Positions 44,162-52,844 of a DNA stretch of 64,000 nt are shown here, piece after piece. A program made the translations under genes and the position numbers. Within the stretch, counting starts at the first letter, position 1. Each line of letters starts with the position of its first letter. Location: assembly GCA_000023405.1 (NCBI GenBank), contig CP001643.1, positions 1,178,001 through 1,242,000 on the forward strand, read 5' to 3'. The notes beneath the pieces are model-generated. The model saw only the letters and a list, made by a program, of their open reading frames with translations, was not told the DNA's origin and did not search any database. This DNA is from Brachybacterium faecium DSM 4810. GTDB lineage: Bacteria > Actinomycetota > Actinomycetes > Actinomycetales > Dermabacteraceae.

Positions 44162-44169
44162 GCGGCCCC

Positions 44170-44460
44170 ATGCAGCTCATCGCGGGAGTGCTGTACCTCG
44201 CAGTCCTCATCGGCCTGCTGGTGCTCCTGGCACGCCTGGTGCTCGAGTGGATCCAGTCCTACGCGCGGGATTACCGCCCCTCGGGGCTGGTGCTGGTGCT
44301 GTTCGAGGTCGTCTACACGCTGACCGACCCTCCGGTGAAGGGTCTGCGACGCCTCATTCCGCCCCTGCGCATCGGCGCGGTCTCCCTCGACCTGAGCGTG
44401 ATGCTCCTGCTCGTCCTCGGCTGGATCCTGCTGCGGGTGCTCGGCGGTCTGGCGATGTGA
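44170..44460 (+). CDS. yggT: YggT family membrane protein
   Basis: A 96-residue protein with two membrane segments (about 3-25 and 72-92) flanking the conserved block VVYTLTDPPVKGLRRLIPPLRIG. The family is linked to division, osmotic tolerance or membrane organisation, without a defined reaction. It lies 8 bases after sepF, in the usual sepF-yggT-divIVA order. Confidence 0.9.
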   Translation: MQLIAGVLYLAVLIGLLVLLARLVLEWIQSYARDYRPSGLVLVLFEVVYTLTDPPVKGLRRLIPPLRIGAVSLDLSVMLLLVLGWILLRVLGGLAM

Positions 44461-44470
44461 CGCGGACCGG

Positions 44471-44500
44471 TTCGGGAACTCCCGCCGCATCCGCTACGCT
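44471..44500 (+). promoter_or_regulatory. Putative wag31 promoter
   Basis: TTCGGG (44471-44476), 18 nt, TACGCT (44495-44500). The leader to the ATG at 44555 is about 47 nt. Confidence 0.45.
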
Positions 44501-44554
44501 TGTCGGCATCGCGCCCACCGCGCTTCTGACGTAATCACTAGGAAAAGGTGACCC

Positions 44555-45268
44555 ATGGCTCTGATGCCCGAAGACCTGCAGAATCAGCGGTTCACCCCCG
44601 TTCGGTTCTCCGAGGGCTACGACATGGACGAGGTCGACAACTTCCTCGACAACGACGTCGAACCTCGTCTCAAGGAACTGATCGCCGAGAACGAGCGCCT
44701 GAAGAAGGAGCTCGAGGAGGCGCACAACCGCATCGCCGAGCTCGAGTCCGGCGCCCCTGCCGCGACCCCGGCCGCGGACGCCTCCGCGACCGGCGAGACC
44801 GCCGCGGTCATCGACACCGCTGCGGTCACCGAGGGTGCCGAATCCGCGGAGACGGAGGCCGAGGTCGCCGGCGAGAGCCAGGCCGTTCCCGCCGCGGAGG
44901 GGCCCGCCGCCCCGCAGTCCCCGGCGGAGCCCGCCGCCCAGGAGACCCCGGACCAGTCCGCCGCCGGCATCATCGCCCTGGCCAACCGTCTGCACGACGA
45001 GTACGTCCAGAAGGGCGAGGACGAGCGCGACCGCCTCATCACCGAGGCGAACGACGAGCACAAGCGCATCGTCGGCGAGGCCGAGGAGAAGTCCCGCTCG
45101 ACCCTCGCCGCTCTCGAGGAGAAGAAGGCCGAGCTCGACAAGACCATCGAGGGCCTGCGCAACTTCGAGCGCGACTACCGCAACCGCCTCCGCAACTACC
45201 TGGAGAACCAGCTGCGCGATCTCGACACCAGCGAGACGCAGGACAAGCAGGCGAACTTCGGTCTGTGA
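44555..45268 (+). CDS. wag31: Polar growth organiser Wag31/DivIVA
   Basis: Coiled-coil protein that binds curved membrane and recruits the wall-synthesis machinery. The 237 residues start with the DivIVA N-domain (MPEDLQNQRFTPVRFSEGY then DMDEVDNFLDN) and a short coiled coil. An Ala/Glu/Pro-rich non-conserved linker follows (about 67-140), then a long C-terminal coiled coil beginning ALANRLHDEYVQKGEDERD. AAAAGGTG precedes the ATG. lspA begins inside its stop codon. Confidence 0.95.
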   Translation: MALMPEDLQNQRFTPVRFSEGYDMDEVDNFLDNDVEPRLKELIAENERLKKELEEAHNRIAELESGAPAATPAADASATGETAAVIDTAAVTEGAESAETEAEVAGESQAVPAAEGPAAPQSPAEPAAQETPDQSAAGIIALANRLHDEYVQKGEDERDRLITEANDEHKRIVGEAEEKSRSTLAALEEKKAELDKTIEGLRNFERDYRNRLRNYLENQLRDLDTSETQDKQANFGL

Positions 45269-45957
45269 ACAGCGCTTCCTCCACGTCGACGAGCGCCGGG
45301 CCCGAGGGGTCCGGCGCTCGTCGCCGTCTGAGCCGGGTCCGGGTGCTGGGGCTCATCGCGGCGATCGCCGCGGTGCTCGCCGTCGTCGACCAGGTCACCA
45401 AGAACTGGGCGGTGGCGAACCTCGGGCTGCTGGAGCCGCAGCCCTTCCTGGGGGAGGTGCTGCAGCTGACGCTGCTGTACAACACCGGGGCGGCCTGGGG
45501 GATGGGCTCGGAGATCACCCCGGCGGTGACCGGTCTGCAGCTCGCGATCGTCGTCGGCGTGATCGTCTTCGCCGTCAAGGCCGTCCGCTCGCCGTGGTAC
45601 GCGATGGCGCTGGGCCTGATCATGGGCGGTGCGCTCGGCAACATCCATGACCGGCTGCTGCGCGCCCCCTCGGCCTTCCACGGCGCGGTCGTCGACTTCC
45701 TCGAGCTGCCGCACTGGCCGGTCTTCAACGTGGCCGACATGGGCGTGGTGGGCGGCGCGATCCTCATCGTCGCCCTCGGCCTGTTCGGGGTCGCGGCGGA
45801 CCCGGCCGCGGAGGATGCCCAGCCGGGCACGGACCCTGCGGCCGAGGGCGCCGCATCGGACGCGACGGACGAGGCCCCGCAGAGCGCGCGGGCGGACGGA
45901 GAGCAGCCCCCGGGCGGGACCTCCGCGGAGCACCGGACCTCCGAGGGGGACCGATGA
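45265..45957 (+). CDS. lspA: Lipoprotein signal peptidase II LspA
   Basis: Membrane aspartyl protease that removes signal peptides from prolipoproteins. The 230-residue protein has four membrane helices, with the first (VLGLIAAIAAVLAVVDQVTK) carrying the conserved D-x-x-TK. NTGAAWGM and GNIHDRL are present. Catalytic aspartates are in GAVVDFLELP and FNVADMGVVGG. The C-terminal 50 residues are an acidic low-complexity tail. The GTG start overlaps the wag31 stop. A likely client is the solute-binding lipoprotein at 52.8 kb. Confidence 0.93.
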   Translation: MNSASSTSTSAGPEGSGARRRLSRVRVLGLIAAIAAVLAVVDQVTKNWAVANLGLLEPQPFLGEVLQLTLLYNTGAAWGMGSEITPAVTGLQLAIVVGVIVFAVKAVRSPWYAMALGLIMGGALGNIHDRLLRAPSAFHGAVVDFLELPHWPVFNVADMGVVGGAILIVALGLFGVAADPAAEDAQPGTDPAAEGAASDATDEAPQSARADGEQPPGGTSAEHRTSEGDR

Positions 45958-46880
45958 GCTCCTCCCGCCTGCTGATGGTGCCGGACGGGCTCGCGGGCGA
46001 GCGCGTGGACGTCGGCATCTCGCGCATGCTGGGCCTGTCCCGCACCCGCGCCGCCGATCTCGTGACCGCCGGGCACGTGCTCGTGGACGGCCGCGCCCCC
46101 GCCCGCTCCACCCGCCTGGAGCCCGGGGTGATGGTGCACGTCGAGCTGCCGGACGAGAAGCCGGCCGTCGAGGTGCGCCCGCAGATCGCCGAGGGCATGA
46201 GCCTGATCCACCAGGACGACGACATCGTGGTGATCGACAAGCCCGTCGGCGTGGCCGCGCACCCCAGCGCCGGATGGAGCGGGCCGACGGTGCTGGGTCA
46301 CCTCGCCGCCGCCGGGGTGGAGATCCGCACCAGCGGCGACCCGGAGCGACAGGGCATCGTCAGCCGCCTCGACGTGGGCACGTCCGGGTTGATGGTGGTC
46401 GCGCGCACCGAGCGCGCCTACACCACCCTCAAGGACGCCTTCCGCGCCCGGGAGGTGGGCAAGGTCTACCACGCGATCTGCCAAGGCACCCCCGATCAGC
46501 CGCGCGGCACGATCGAGGCGCCCATCGGCCGCTCCCCGCAGCACGACTACAAGTTCGCGGTGCGCGAGGACGGCAAGCACTCGGTCACCCACTACGAGAC
46601 CCTCGAGGAGCTGCAGGGGGCGACGCTGCTGAGGATCGGGCTCGAGACCGGTCGCACCCACCAGATCCGCGTGCACATGTCCGCGCTGCACCATCCGCTG
46701 GTGGGCGACCCGCTCTACGGTGCGGACCCGACGCTCGCCGAGCGGGTGGGGCTGATCCGCCAGTGGCTGCACGCGATGGAGCTGACGTTCGTCCATCCCG
46801 CGACCGGGCGCGAGGTCACCTATACCTCGCAGTACCCGTCGGACCTGGCGCAGGCGCTGGAGGCGCTGCGGGGCCGCTGA
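45954..46880 (+). CDS. rluD: RluA/RluD-family pseudouridine synthase
   Basis: Isomerises uridines in 23S rRNA. The 308-residue protein has an N-terminal S4 RNA-binding domain (AGERVDVGISRMLGLSRTRA) and a catalytic domain starting IVVIDKPVGVAAHPS. The active-site Asp is in SRLDVGTSGLMVVA, and the helix ETGRTHQIRVHMSALHHPLVGDPLYG follows. Which uridines are targeted cannot be read from sequence. Its start overlaps the lspA stop (ATGA); lspA-rluD is a conserved pair. The 3' end overlaps the convergent acetyltransferase by 65 bases. Confidence 0.92.
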   Translation: MSSSRLLMVPDGLAGERVDVGISRMLGLSRTRAADLVTAGHVLVDGRAPARSTRLEPGVMVHVELPDEKPAVEVRPQIAEGMSLIHQDDDIVVIDKPVGVAAHPSAGWSGPTVLGHLAAAGVEIRTSGDPERQGIVSRLDVGTSGLMVVARTERAYTTLKDAFRAREVGKVYHAICQGTPDQPRGTIEAPIGRSPQHDYKFAVREDGKHSVTHYETLEELQGATLLRIGLETGRTHQIRVHMSALHHPLVGDPLYGADPTLAERVGLIRQWLHAMELTFVHPATGREVTYTSQYPSDLAQALEALRGR

Positions 46881-47394
46881 GCCGCGCATGCTCCCGGCGC
46901 GTGATCCGGTACTGCGCACAGCGGGTGGGCTCGCCGAGGAACTCGTCCTCGTCCCCGGTGCCGGTGCGGCGCATTCCGAGCCGTTCGAGGATCCGCACCG
47001 AGGCGGTGTTCGCCGGAGGCGCCTCCGCCCAGATCTCCTCGAGCCCCAGCTCGTCGAATCCGTGGCTGAGCCCCGCTCGGGCGACAGCCGTGCCGAGCCC
47101 CTGCCCCCACCGCGCGCTCGGTCCGACCGCGTAGCCCAGCTCCCTCTCGGACGGATCGGCGCCGTGGAGGTCCGCGTAGCCGACGATCTCGCCCTCGAGC
47201 GTCGCCACGAGGCGCACCAGCTCACGAGGAGGCGCGATCGCCACGCCGTGCCAGAACTCGTACATCGTCGAGCGCTCGAGGTCGGGGCTCCAGCCGGCGT
47301 GCTCGACGAAGACCGGGTCCGCCGCCCATCCGGCGATGGTCCCGGCGTCGTCGGGGTGCAGGGGACGCAGGCGGATCACAGGGCTGCTCGACAC
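46816..47394 (-). CDS. GNAT-family N-acetyltransferase
   Basis: A 192-residue acetyltransferase. It opens IRLRPLHPDDAGTIAGW, has the acetyl-CoA loop GPSARWGQGLGTAVARAGL, and ends with NTASVRILERLGMRRTG, the order seen in RimJ/RimL-like enzymes. The substrate is unknown. The Pro/Ala-rich last 25 residues lie antisense to the end of rluD and may be dispensable. Start choice is between GTGs at 47394 and 47400. It is divergent from an unknown gene. Confidence 0.8.
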   Translation of the reverse strand: MSSSPVIRLRPLHPDDAGTIAGWAADPVFVEHAGWSPDLERSTMYEFWHGVAIAPPRELVRLVATLEGEIVGYADLHGADPSERELGYAVGPSARWGQGLGTAVARAGLSHGFDELGLEEIWAEAPPANTASVRILERLGMRRTGTGDEDEFLGEPTRCAQYRITRREHARLSGPAAPPAPAPGPTGTARYR

Positions 47395-47414
47395 AGGCAC
47401 AGTCTGGCAGGCGG

Positions 47415-47420
47415 TAGCGT
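47415..47420 (+). promoter_or_regulatory. -10 box of leaderless promoter for the unknown gene at 47428
   Basis: TAGCGT lies 7 nt before the ATG at 47428. The nearer ATG at 47422 would begin 1 nt after the box and cannot be used from this promoter. Confidence 0.5.
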
Positions 47421-47427
47421 CATGGGC

Positions 47428-48159
47428 ATGAGCGAAGAGCAGACCTCCGGCGCGCTGGCGCCGACCCGCCGCCAGGCCCTGGCCCGCCCCGACTTCCCCG
47501 TCGCGCGGGTCGCGCGGCGGCTGGGCGTGGATCCGGCACAGGCGGAGATCGTCCTGCACGACGACGAGAGGGCGCGTGCGGCGATCGCCCGCTCGGTCGA
47601 GGAGTTCCTGGCCGCCGACGACGAGCGGCGGGCCGGCCGCGCCCCCTCCACCGCCCTCGCCCTGGACCCGGACTTCCCGACCGGCGTGGGGATGGCACTG
47701 GTGGGCGCCGCCGTGCTGTGGGATGCCCGTGACCTGGTGCCGCGTGTCGCGCTGCGGGTCGCGAAGGACCACTACGAGGACGGTGCGGACGAGCTCGCCG
47801 CGAGCTACCTCGCGCTGGTGCAGGAGGCGATCGAGCCGGGCGAGGACAGCGGGGACGACGCTCTCGCCTGGGCGGCGCAGTCGCTGCTGGTCTCCGTGCT
47901 GCAGCGCTCCGGCAGCGCCGTGCAGGCCGATGAGATCGCCCGCGACCTGGCCGCCCATTCCATCCCGCTGGACCTGTGGCGGGACGACGACCCGTCCCTG
48001 CCGGACAGCTCGATGGCCTGGCACGGCGGCGCCTTCGTCGGCGGGATCCCGCCCCGCCGCGACGAGCGCTCGCTGAGCTTCGAGGACGTCCACGACTACA
48101 TGAACACCCTGCTGGCCGACATGCACCGCGAGCAGGAGGCGGAGGACGACGCGGGCTGA
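47428..48159 (+). CDS. Conserved-looking protein of unknown function
   Basis: I do not recognise this 243-residue, acidic and largely helical protein. It has no signal peptide or membrane segment. The centre (ALVGAAVLWDARDLVPRVALRVAKDH, split by charged residues) and DELAASYLALVQEAIEP suggest paired helices. LAWAAQSLLVSVLQRSGSA and FEDVHDYMNTLLADM follow. Codon use is like that of neighbouring genes, and the start directly follows a TAGCGT box, so it is probably real. It is separated from the sugar operon by 170 bases with a promoter/operator. Confidence 0.75.
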   Translation: MSEEQTSGALAPTRRQALARPDFPVARVARRLGVDPAQAEIVLHDDERARAAIARSVEEFLAADDERRAGRAPSTALALDPDFPTGVGMALVGAAVLWDARDLVPRVALRVAKDHYEDGADELAASYLALVQEAIEPGEDSGDDALAWAAQSLLVSVLQRSGSAVQADEIARDLAAHSIPLDLWRDDDPSLPDSSMAWHGGAFVGGIPPRRDERSLSFEDVHDYMNTLLADMHREQEAEDDAG

Positions 48160-48236
48160 GCCCCGTGCTGGCCGGGGTCGCCCGGGCGGCGCCGGGCATC
48201 CGGCCGCTCCTCGGACGGCGGCGCGGCGGTCGATGA

Positions 48237-48259
48237 TACGCTTTCTAAACCGCTTAAGG
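48237..48259 (+). promoter_or_regulatory. Promoter and LacI-type operator of the mannoside operon
   Basis: TACGCT (48237-48242) is followed at once by TTCTAAACCGCTTAAGG, an AT-rich imperfect palindrome centred on CG (48251-48252), as in LacI/CcpA-family operators. It lies where a repressor would block initiation. No regulator gene is encoded nearby. Confidence 0.5.
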
Positions 48260-48329
48260 TCGGCCGGGTCGTCGCCGCTCCGGTCCGGCCGTCCCCTGCC
48301 GCTCCGTCCCCACAGCAAGGTGGTCATCG

Positions 48330-49589
48330 ATGAATTCCGCCGCCCTCGGCGTCAACTACACACCCCGCGCGGGATGGTTCCACTCCTGGAGCGACCTGGA
48401 TCCCTCAGCGGTCGGCGAGGATCTCGCGCAGATCGCCGACCTCGGCCTCGACCACGTGCGGATCTTCCCGCTGTGGCCGCTGCTGCAGCCCAACCGCACG
48501 GCGATCTCCAGCGCCGCGGTCGACGACCTGCTGACGGTGGTGGACCTCGCCGGCCAGCACGGTCTGGACATCTCCGTCGACCTGCTCCAGGGCCACCTGT
48601 CCAGCTACGACTTCCTGCCCTCCTGGGTCTCGACCTGGCACCGGCGCAACATCTTCACCGACGCCGAGGTGGTCGCCGCCCAGCACGAGCTGGCCCGGGT
48701 GCTCGGCGGCGAGCTCGCCGACCGCCCTCACGTCACCGGCATGACGCTCGGCAACGAGATCGGGCAGTTCGCGGTCTCGTACCACCCCGACCCGCACCCG
48801 GTGACCGACGCGGAGGCCACCGCGTGGACGCGGGACCTCATCGCGACCGTCGACGCCGCGCTGCCCGGCCGGCGCCACCACCACAGCTTCGACGACTGCC
48901 TCTGGTTCAAGGACGACCACCCCTTCACCCCCGCGGACGCGGTGACCCTGGGCGCCTCGACCACCGTGCACTCCTGGGTGTTCACCGGCGCGGGCCAGCA
49001 GCTGGGCGCCGGCCATCCGGGCCTCGGCCTCTTCGGTCGGTACCTGATCGAGGTCGCCGCCCTCTGGCAGCGGATGCTCGACGTGCCGGCCGATCGGCGC
49101 ATCTGGCTGCAGGAGGTCGGCGCGCCGACCCCCTGGATCAGCGGGGAGGACGCCGCCTCGTTCGCGGACACCAGCATCCGCAGCGCCCTGCGCCACCCCG
49201 CGGTCGAGGCCGTCACCTGGTGGTGCTCCCACGACGTCAGCCGCGAGCTCGCCGACTTCCCGGAGGTCGAGTACACCCTCGGCCTGTTCGACGAGCACGG
49301 CGCCCTCAAGCCGATCGGCGAGGCGGTCTCGCGCATCGCCCGCGAGCAGGCGTCCGGGGAGGGCGCCGACGCCGCGCCGGAGCCATCCGCCGCGGTGGAG
49401 CCGCTGCAGGTCGACGGACTCGACCCCGACGGCAGCAACCGTTCCGTCCTCTCGCCCCGCGGCGAGATCTTCACCCGCTGGATCGAGGACGCGCTCGCCG
49501 GCGACGTGCGCCCCCTGGCCGTCGGCACGGGCGGCACGTCGGAGCTGCACGCCGTCGATCACAACGCCAGCCCCGTCATCGGCCGCTGA
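48330..49589 (+). CDS. GH5-like glycoside hydrolase, probable GH5_18 beta-mannosidase
   Basis: A 419-residue clan GH-A TIM barrel without signal peptide, so cytoplasmic. The N-terminus GVNYTPRAGWFHSW followed by DHVRIFPLWPLLQPNR, and GHLSSYDFLPSWVSTWHRRN, resemble GH5_18 enzymes of bifidobacteria. Those release mannose from Man-beta-1,4-GlcNAc of N-glycan cores. The acid/base Glu is E143 (TLGNEIGQF) and the nucleophile E262 (WLQEVGAP). The last 60 residues are non-conserved. AAGGTGG at 48317-48323 precedes the ATG. The subfamily is from memory of the family and should be confirmed. It is first gene of an operon with a GH38 mannosidase and an importer. Confidence 0.78.
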   Translation: MNSAALGVNYTPRAGWFHSWSDLDPSAVGEDLAQIADLGLDHVRIFPLWPLLQPNRTAISSAAVDDLLTVVDLAGQHGLDISVDLLQGHLSSYDFLPSWVSTWHRRNIFTDAEVVAAQHELARVLGGELADRPHVTGMTLGNEIGQFAVSYHPDPHPVTDAEATAWTRDLIATVDAALPGRRHHHSFDDCLWFKDDHPFTPADAVTLGASTTVHSWVFTGAGQQLGAGHPGLGLFGRYLIEVAALWQRMLDVPADRRIWLQEVGAPTPWISGEDAASFADTSIRSALRHPAVEAVTWWCSHDVSRELADFPEVEYTLGLFDEHGALKPIGEAVSRIAREQASGEGADAAPEPSAAVEPLQVDGLDPDGSNRSVLSPRGEIFTRWIEDALAGDVRPLAVGTGGTSELHAVDHNASPVIGR

Positions 49590-49630
49590 GGCCCAGAGAC
49601 CGGACACCGTCCCCCTTCCGAGGAGTTCCC

Positions 49631-52600
49631 ATGCATGACAACCGCCCCACCAGCGAGGACCGGGTCCGCCGGTTCCTCCGCGAGCAGCTGCCCGCCCGCC
49701 GCCACCTGGCCACCGCGCCGCTGACCATCGAGGCCTGGGAGGTGCCGGACGAGCCGGTCCCCTTCGAGGAGGCCCGCCGCCAGACCTACACCCCGGTCTC
49801 CGTCGGCGACCGCTGGGGCCGCCCCTGGTCCACGCTCTGGCTGCACGTGACCGGCCAGGTGCCCGTCTCCTGGACCACCGGCGAGGACCGCGACATCGAG
49901 CTCCAGCTCGACCTGTCCTTCACCAACATGCCCGGCTTCCAGGCCGAGGCCCTCATCTGGACCCCCGAGGGCGAGACCGTCAAGGCGATCAACCCCTACA
50001 ACCAGTACCTCACCCTCGAAGCCGGCCAGGAGGTCGACTTCTACCTCGAGTGCGCCGCGAACCCCAACGTTCCCGGTGACTGGACCTTCGCCCCCACCGC
50101 GCTGGGGGACAAGGCCACCGCGGGCGAGGATCCCATCTACGACCTCACCCAGCTGCGGCTGGCCTGGCGCTCGAAGACCGTCTGGGAGCTCGAGCAGGAC
50201 ATCGTCGCGCTGAACGGCCTCATGCACACGCTGCCCGAGCAGTCGGCCCGCCGCTTCGACATCCTCCATGCCCTGGGCAAGGCGCTGGATGCCGCGGACC
50301 CCGACGATCTGCACGGCACCGCCGCGGACGCCCGCGGCGAGCTGCGCGGCGTGCTCGACGCGCCCGCGAACGCCTCGGCCCTCACCGTCGTCGCGACCGG
50401 TCACGCCCACATCGACTCCGCCTGGCTGTGGCCGGTGCGGGAGACCAAGCGCAAGTGCGCCCGGACCTTCTCCAACGTCTGCTGGCTGCTGGAGCACTAC
50501 CCCCAGCTGGTCTTCTCCTGCTCCTCCGCCCAGCAGTTCCAGTGGATCCGCGACGAGTACCCCAGCCTGTTCCGCCGCATCTCGGAGCACGTGGCCGCGG
50601 GCCGCTTCGTGCCCGTGGGCGGCATGTGGGTCGAATCGGACACGAACATGCCCAGCTCCGAGGCGATGGCGCGCCAGTTCATCCACGGCAAGAAATTCTT
50701 CCTCGAGGAGTTCGACTTCGAGACCAAGGAGACCTGGCTGCCGGACTCCTTCGGCTACTCCGCCGCGCTGCCGCAGATCTGCGCGCTCGCCGGCAACGAT
50801 TCCTTCCTCACCCAGAAGGTGTCCTGGAACCAGTACTCGACGTTCCCCCACCACACCTTCCAGTGGGAGGGCATCGACGGGACCACCCAGTTCACCCACT
50901 TCCCGCCGATCGACGCCTACAACGGCCAGCTCACCGCCGCCGAGCTCGCGTACTTCGAGAAGAACTTCAAGGACAAGGGCGCCAGCCACATCGGCCTGAC
51001 CCCCACCGGCTGGGGCGACGGCGGCGGCGGCCCCACCCGCGAGATGCTCGCCTCGCAGGAGCGCTTCGCTGATCTCGACGGCGCCCCGAAGGTCGAGTGG
51101 TCCACCTCGCAGGACTTCTTCGCCCGCGCCCGTGAGGAGTACGTCGACGCGCCCGTCTGGAACGGGGAGCTCTACCTCGAGCTGCACCGCGGCACCTACT
51201 CCTCGCAGATCCTCGGCAAGCAGGGCAACCGCCGCACCGAGGCGCTCCTGCACGACGTCGAGCTGTGGAGCGCCACGGCGGCCCGTCTCGTCGACGGCTT
51301 CGCCTACCCGTACGAGGAGATCGACTCGCTGTGGGACAAGCTGCTGCTGCTGCAGTTCCACGACATCCTGCCGGGCTCGTCGATCGCCTGGGTGCACCGC
51401 GAGACCGAGCAGTCCTACGACTACATCACCGAGCGGGGCGAGGCCCTCGTGGCCGCGGCCCTCGAGGCGCTCGGCGACGACTCGGGCAGCACCGTCACCG
51501 CGAACTCCGCGGCCCGGGCGCGCCACGGCGTCGCGCCGCTGACGATCGCGGCGCCGGCCGGCCCGGGGGCGGCGCCCGCGGTGGCGCAGGCGGGGGGCGC
51601 GATCACCGTGACCACCGACGCCCTGCACGTCGAGGTCGACGAGCGCGGCCTGCTCACCTCGCTGCGTGCCGGGACCGACGGGCGCGAGGCGATCGCGCCG
51701 GGTGCGTCCGGAGCCCTGCTCCAGCTGCACCGCGACGCCCCCAACGCCTGGGACTCCTGGGACATCGACGAATTCTACCGTCACGTGCACCGGGACCTGG
51801 AGGCCGAGGGCGCGCCCGTGCTCTCCCACGACGAGGACGGCACCGTCCGCATCGCGGTCACCTACCGCACCCGTGAGGACGGCGCCGCCGAGCGCCCCTT
51901 CGAGGGGATGCCCTCGGTGGGCACCGGGTCGCGCATCACCGTGACCTACTCGATCGCCCCGGGCGCCGAGGCGCTCGGCATCGACCTGGACGTGGACTGG
52001 CACGAGCGCAAGAAGGTGCTCAAGCTGGCGTTCCCGCTCGATGTCCGCGCCGCCGCGATGAGCAGCGAGATCCAGTTCGGGTACATCGACCGTCCCATCC
52101 CCGTGAACACCAACGAGGACTTCGGCCGGTTCGAGACCTGCGCCCATCGCTGGGTCCGCGTGGCCGAGTCGGACTACGGGATCGTGCTGGCCAACGACTC
52201 CTCCTACGGCCACGACGTGCGGCGCGTGCTGCGCGAGGACGACGGCGGCACCACCACGGTGGTCCGTGCGACCGTGCTGCGGGCGGCGGAGTTCCCGGAC
52301 CCTCAGGCCGAGGAGGGGCAGTACTCCCTGCGCTACGCGATCCGTCCCGAGGCGGACCACGGGGACGCGGTGGATCTGGGCGAGGAGCTCAACCAGCCGC
52401 TGCGCCCGGTGCAGCGTGCGGAGGAGCTCGCGCCGGTTGCGCAGCTGGTCGGCGCCGACGGCGGGGCCGGCAGCGCCCGGATCCAGACCGTCAAGCTCGC
52501 CGAGGACCGCTCGGGCGACCTCGTGGTGCGCCTGTACGAATCCGAGGGCCGCCGCACCGCGACCTCGCTCGAGGTGCCCGGCGCCAGCTCGCTGACGGTG

Positions 52601-52729
52601 GTCGACCTCCTCGAGCGTCCGCTGACGGAGCAGTCCCCGCTGGGGCACCGCGCAGCGACCGTCGAGGACGACGCGCTCGCCCTCACCCTCAAGCCCTTCG
52701 AGATCACGACGGTCCGCGCGACCTTCTGA
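49631..52729 (+). CDS. GH38 alpha-mannosidase
   Basis: A 1032-residue cytoplasmic alpha-mannosidase. It has an N-terminal beta-sandwich, then the GH38 catalytic domain with zinc ligands in GHAHIDSAWLWP (H258, H260, D262). The nucleophile is D372 in WLPDSFGYSAALPQ. A later metal-binding histidine is in LLQFHDILPGSS, followed by the mid and C-terminal beta domains. It is closest in layout to bacterial/yeast class II alpha-mannosidases. GAGGAG at 49619-49624 supports the ATG at 49631; the frame open back to 48233 is antisense-like overlap with the GH5 gene. It would trim alpha-mannose from imported oligosaccharides before the GH5 enzyme acts. Confidence 0.93.
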   Translation: MHDNRPTSEDRVRRFLREQLPARRHLATAPLTIEAWEVPDEPVPFEEARRQTYTPVSVGDRWGRPWSTLWLHVTGQVPVSWTTGEDRDIELQLDLSFTNMPGFQAEALIWTPEGETVKAINPYNQYLTLEAGQEVDFYLECAANPNVPGDWTFAPTALGDKATAGEDPIYDLTQLRLAWRSKTVWELEQDIVALNGLMHTLPEQSARRFDILHALGKALDAADPDDLHGTAADARGELRGVLDAPANASALTVVATGHAHIDSAWLWPVRETKRKCARTFSNVCWLLEHYPQLVFSCSSAQQFQWIRDEYPSLFRRISEHVAAGRFVPVGGMWVESDTNMPSSEAMARQFIHGKKFFLEEFDFETKETWLPDSFGYSAALPQICALAGNDSFLTQKVSWNQYSTFPHHTFQWEGIDGTTQFTHFPPIDAYNGQLTAAELAYFEKNFKDKGASHIGLTPTGWGDGGGGPTREMLASQERFADLDGAPKVEWSTSQDFFARAREEYVDAPVWNGELYLELHRGTYSSQILGKQGNRRTEALLHDVELWSATAARLVDGFAYPYEEIDSLWDKLLLLQFHDILPGSSIAWVHRETEQSYDYITERGEALVAAALEALGDDSGSTVTANSAARARHGVAPLTIAAPAGPGAAPAVAQAGGAITVTTDALHVEVDERGLLTSLRAGTDGREAIAPGASGALLQLHRDAPNAWDSWDIDEFYRHVHRDLEAEGAPVLSHDEDGTVRIAVTYRTREDGAAERPFEGMPSVGTGSRITVTYSIAPGAEALGIDLDVDWHERKKVLKLAFPLDVRAAAMSSEIQFGYIDRPIPVNTNEDFGRFETCAHRWVRVAESDYGIVLANDSSYGHDVRRVLREDDGGTTTVVRATVLRAAEFPDPQAEEGQYSLRYAIRPEADHGDAVDLGEELNQPLRPVQRAEELAPVAQLVGADGGAGSARIQTVKLAEDRSGDLVVRLYESEGRRTATSLEVPGASSLTVVDLLERPLTEQSPLGHRAATVEDDALALTLKPFEITTVRATF

Positions 52730-52785
52730 TCCGTCGGGCCTCGGCACGACCGCCGCATCCTGCGGCACCGCTTGACCGTTCCGCC

Positions 52786-52821
52786 CACTGCCGGGCCGCC
52801 CGCTCGGGCTGCCCGGCAGTG
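52786..52821 (+). terminator. Intercistronic hairpin between GH38 and binding-protein genes
   Basis: Perfect 11-bp stem CACTGCCGGGC / GCCCGGCAGTG with a 14-nt loop, 23 bases before the binding-protein ATG. It may be an attenuator or an mRNA-stabilising hairpin setting the enzyme:transporter ratio, or a true terminator. Confidence 0.5.
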
Positions 52822-52844
52822 ACATCCTCAGTAGGACCCTGCAC

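Noticed and set aside
48233..49630. N-terminal extension of the GH38 frame
   Set aside because: It overlaps the whole GH5 gene in another frame. It is Arg/Pro-rich and a good ribosome-binding site marks 49631.
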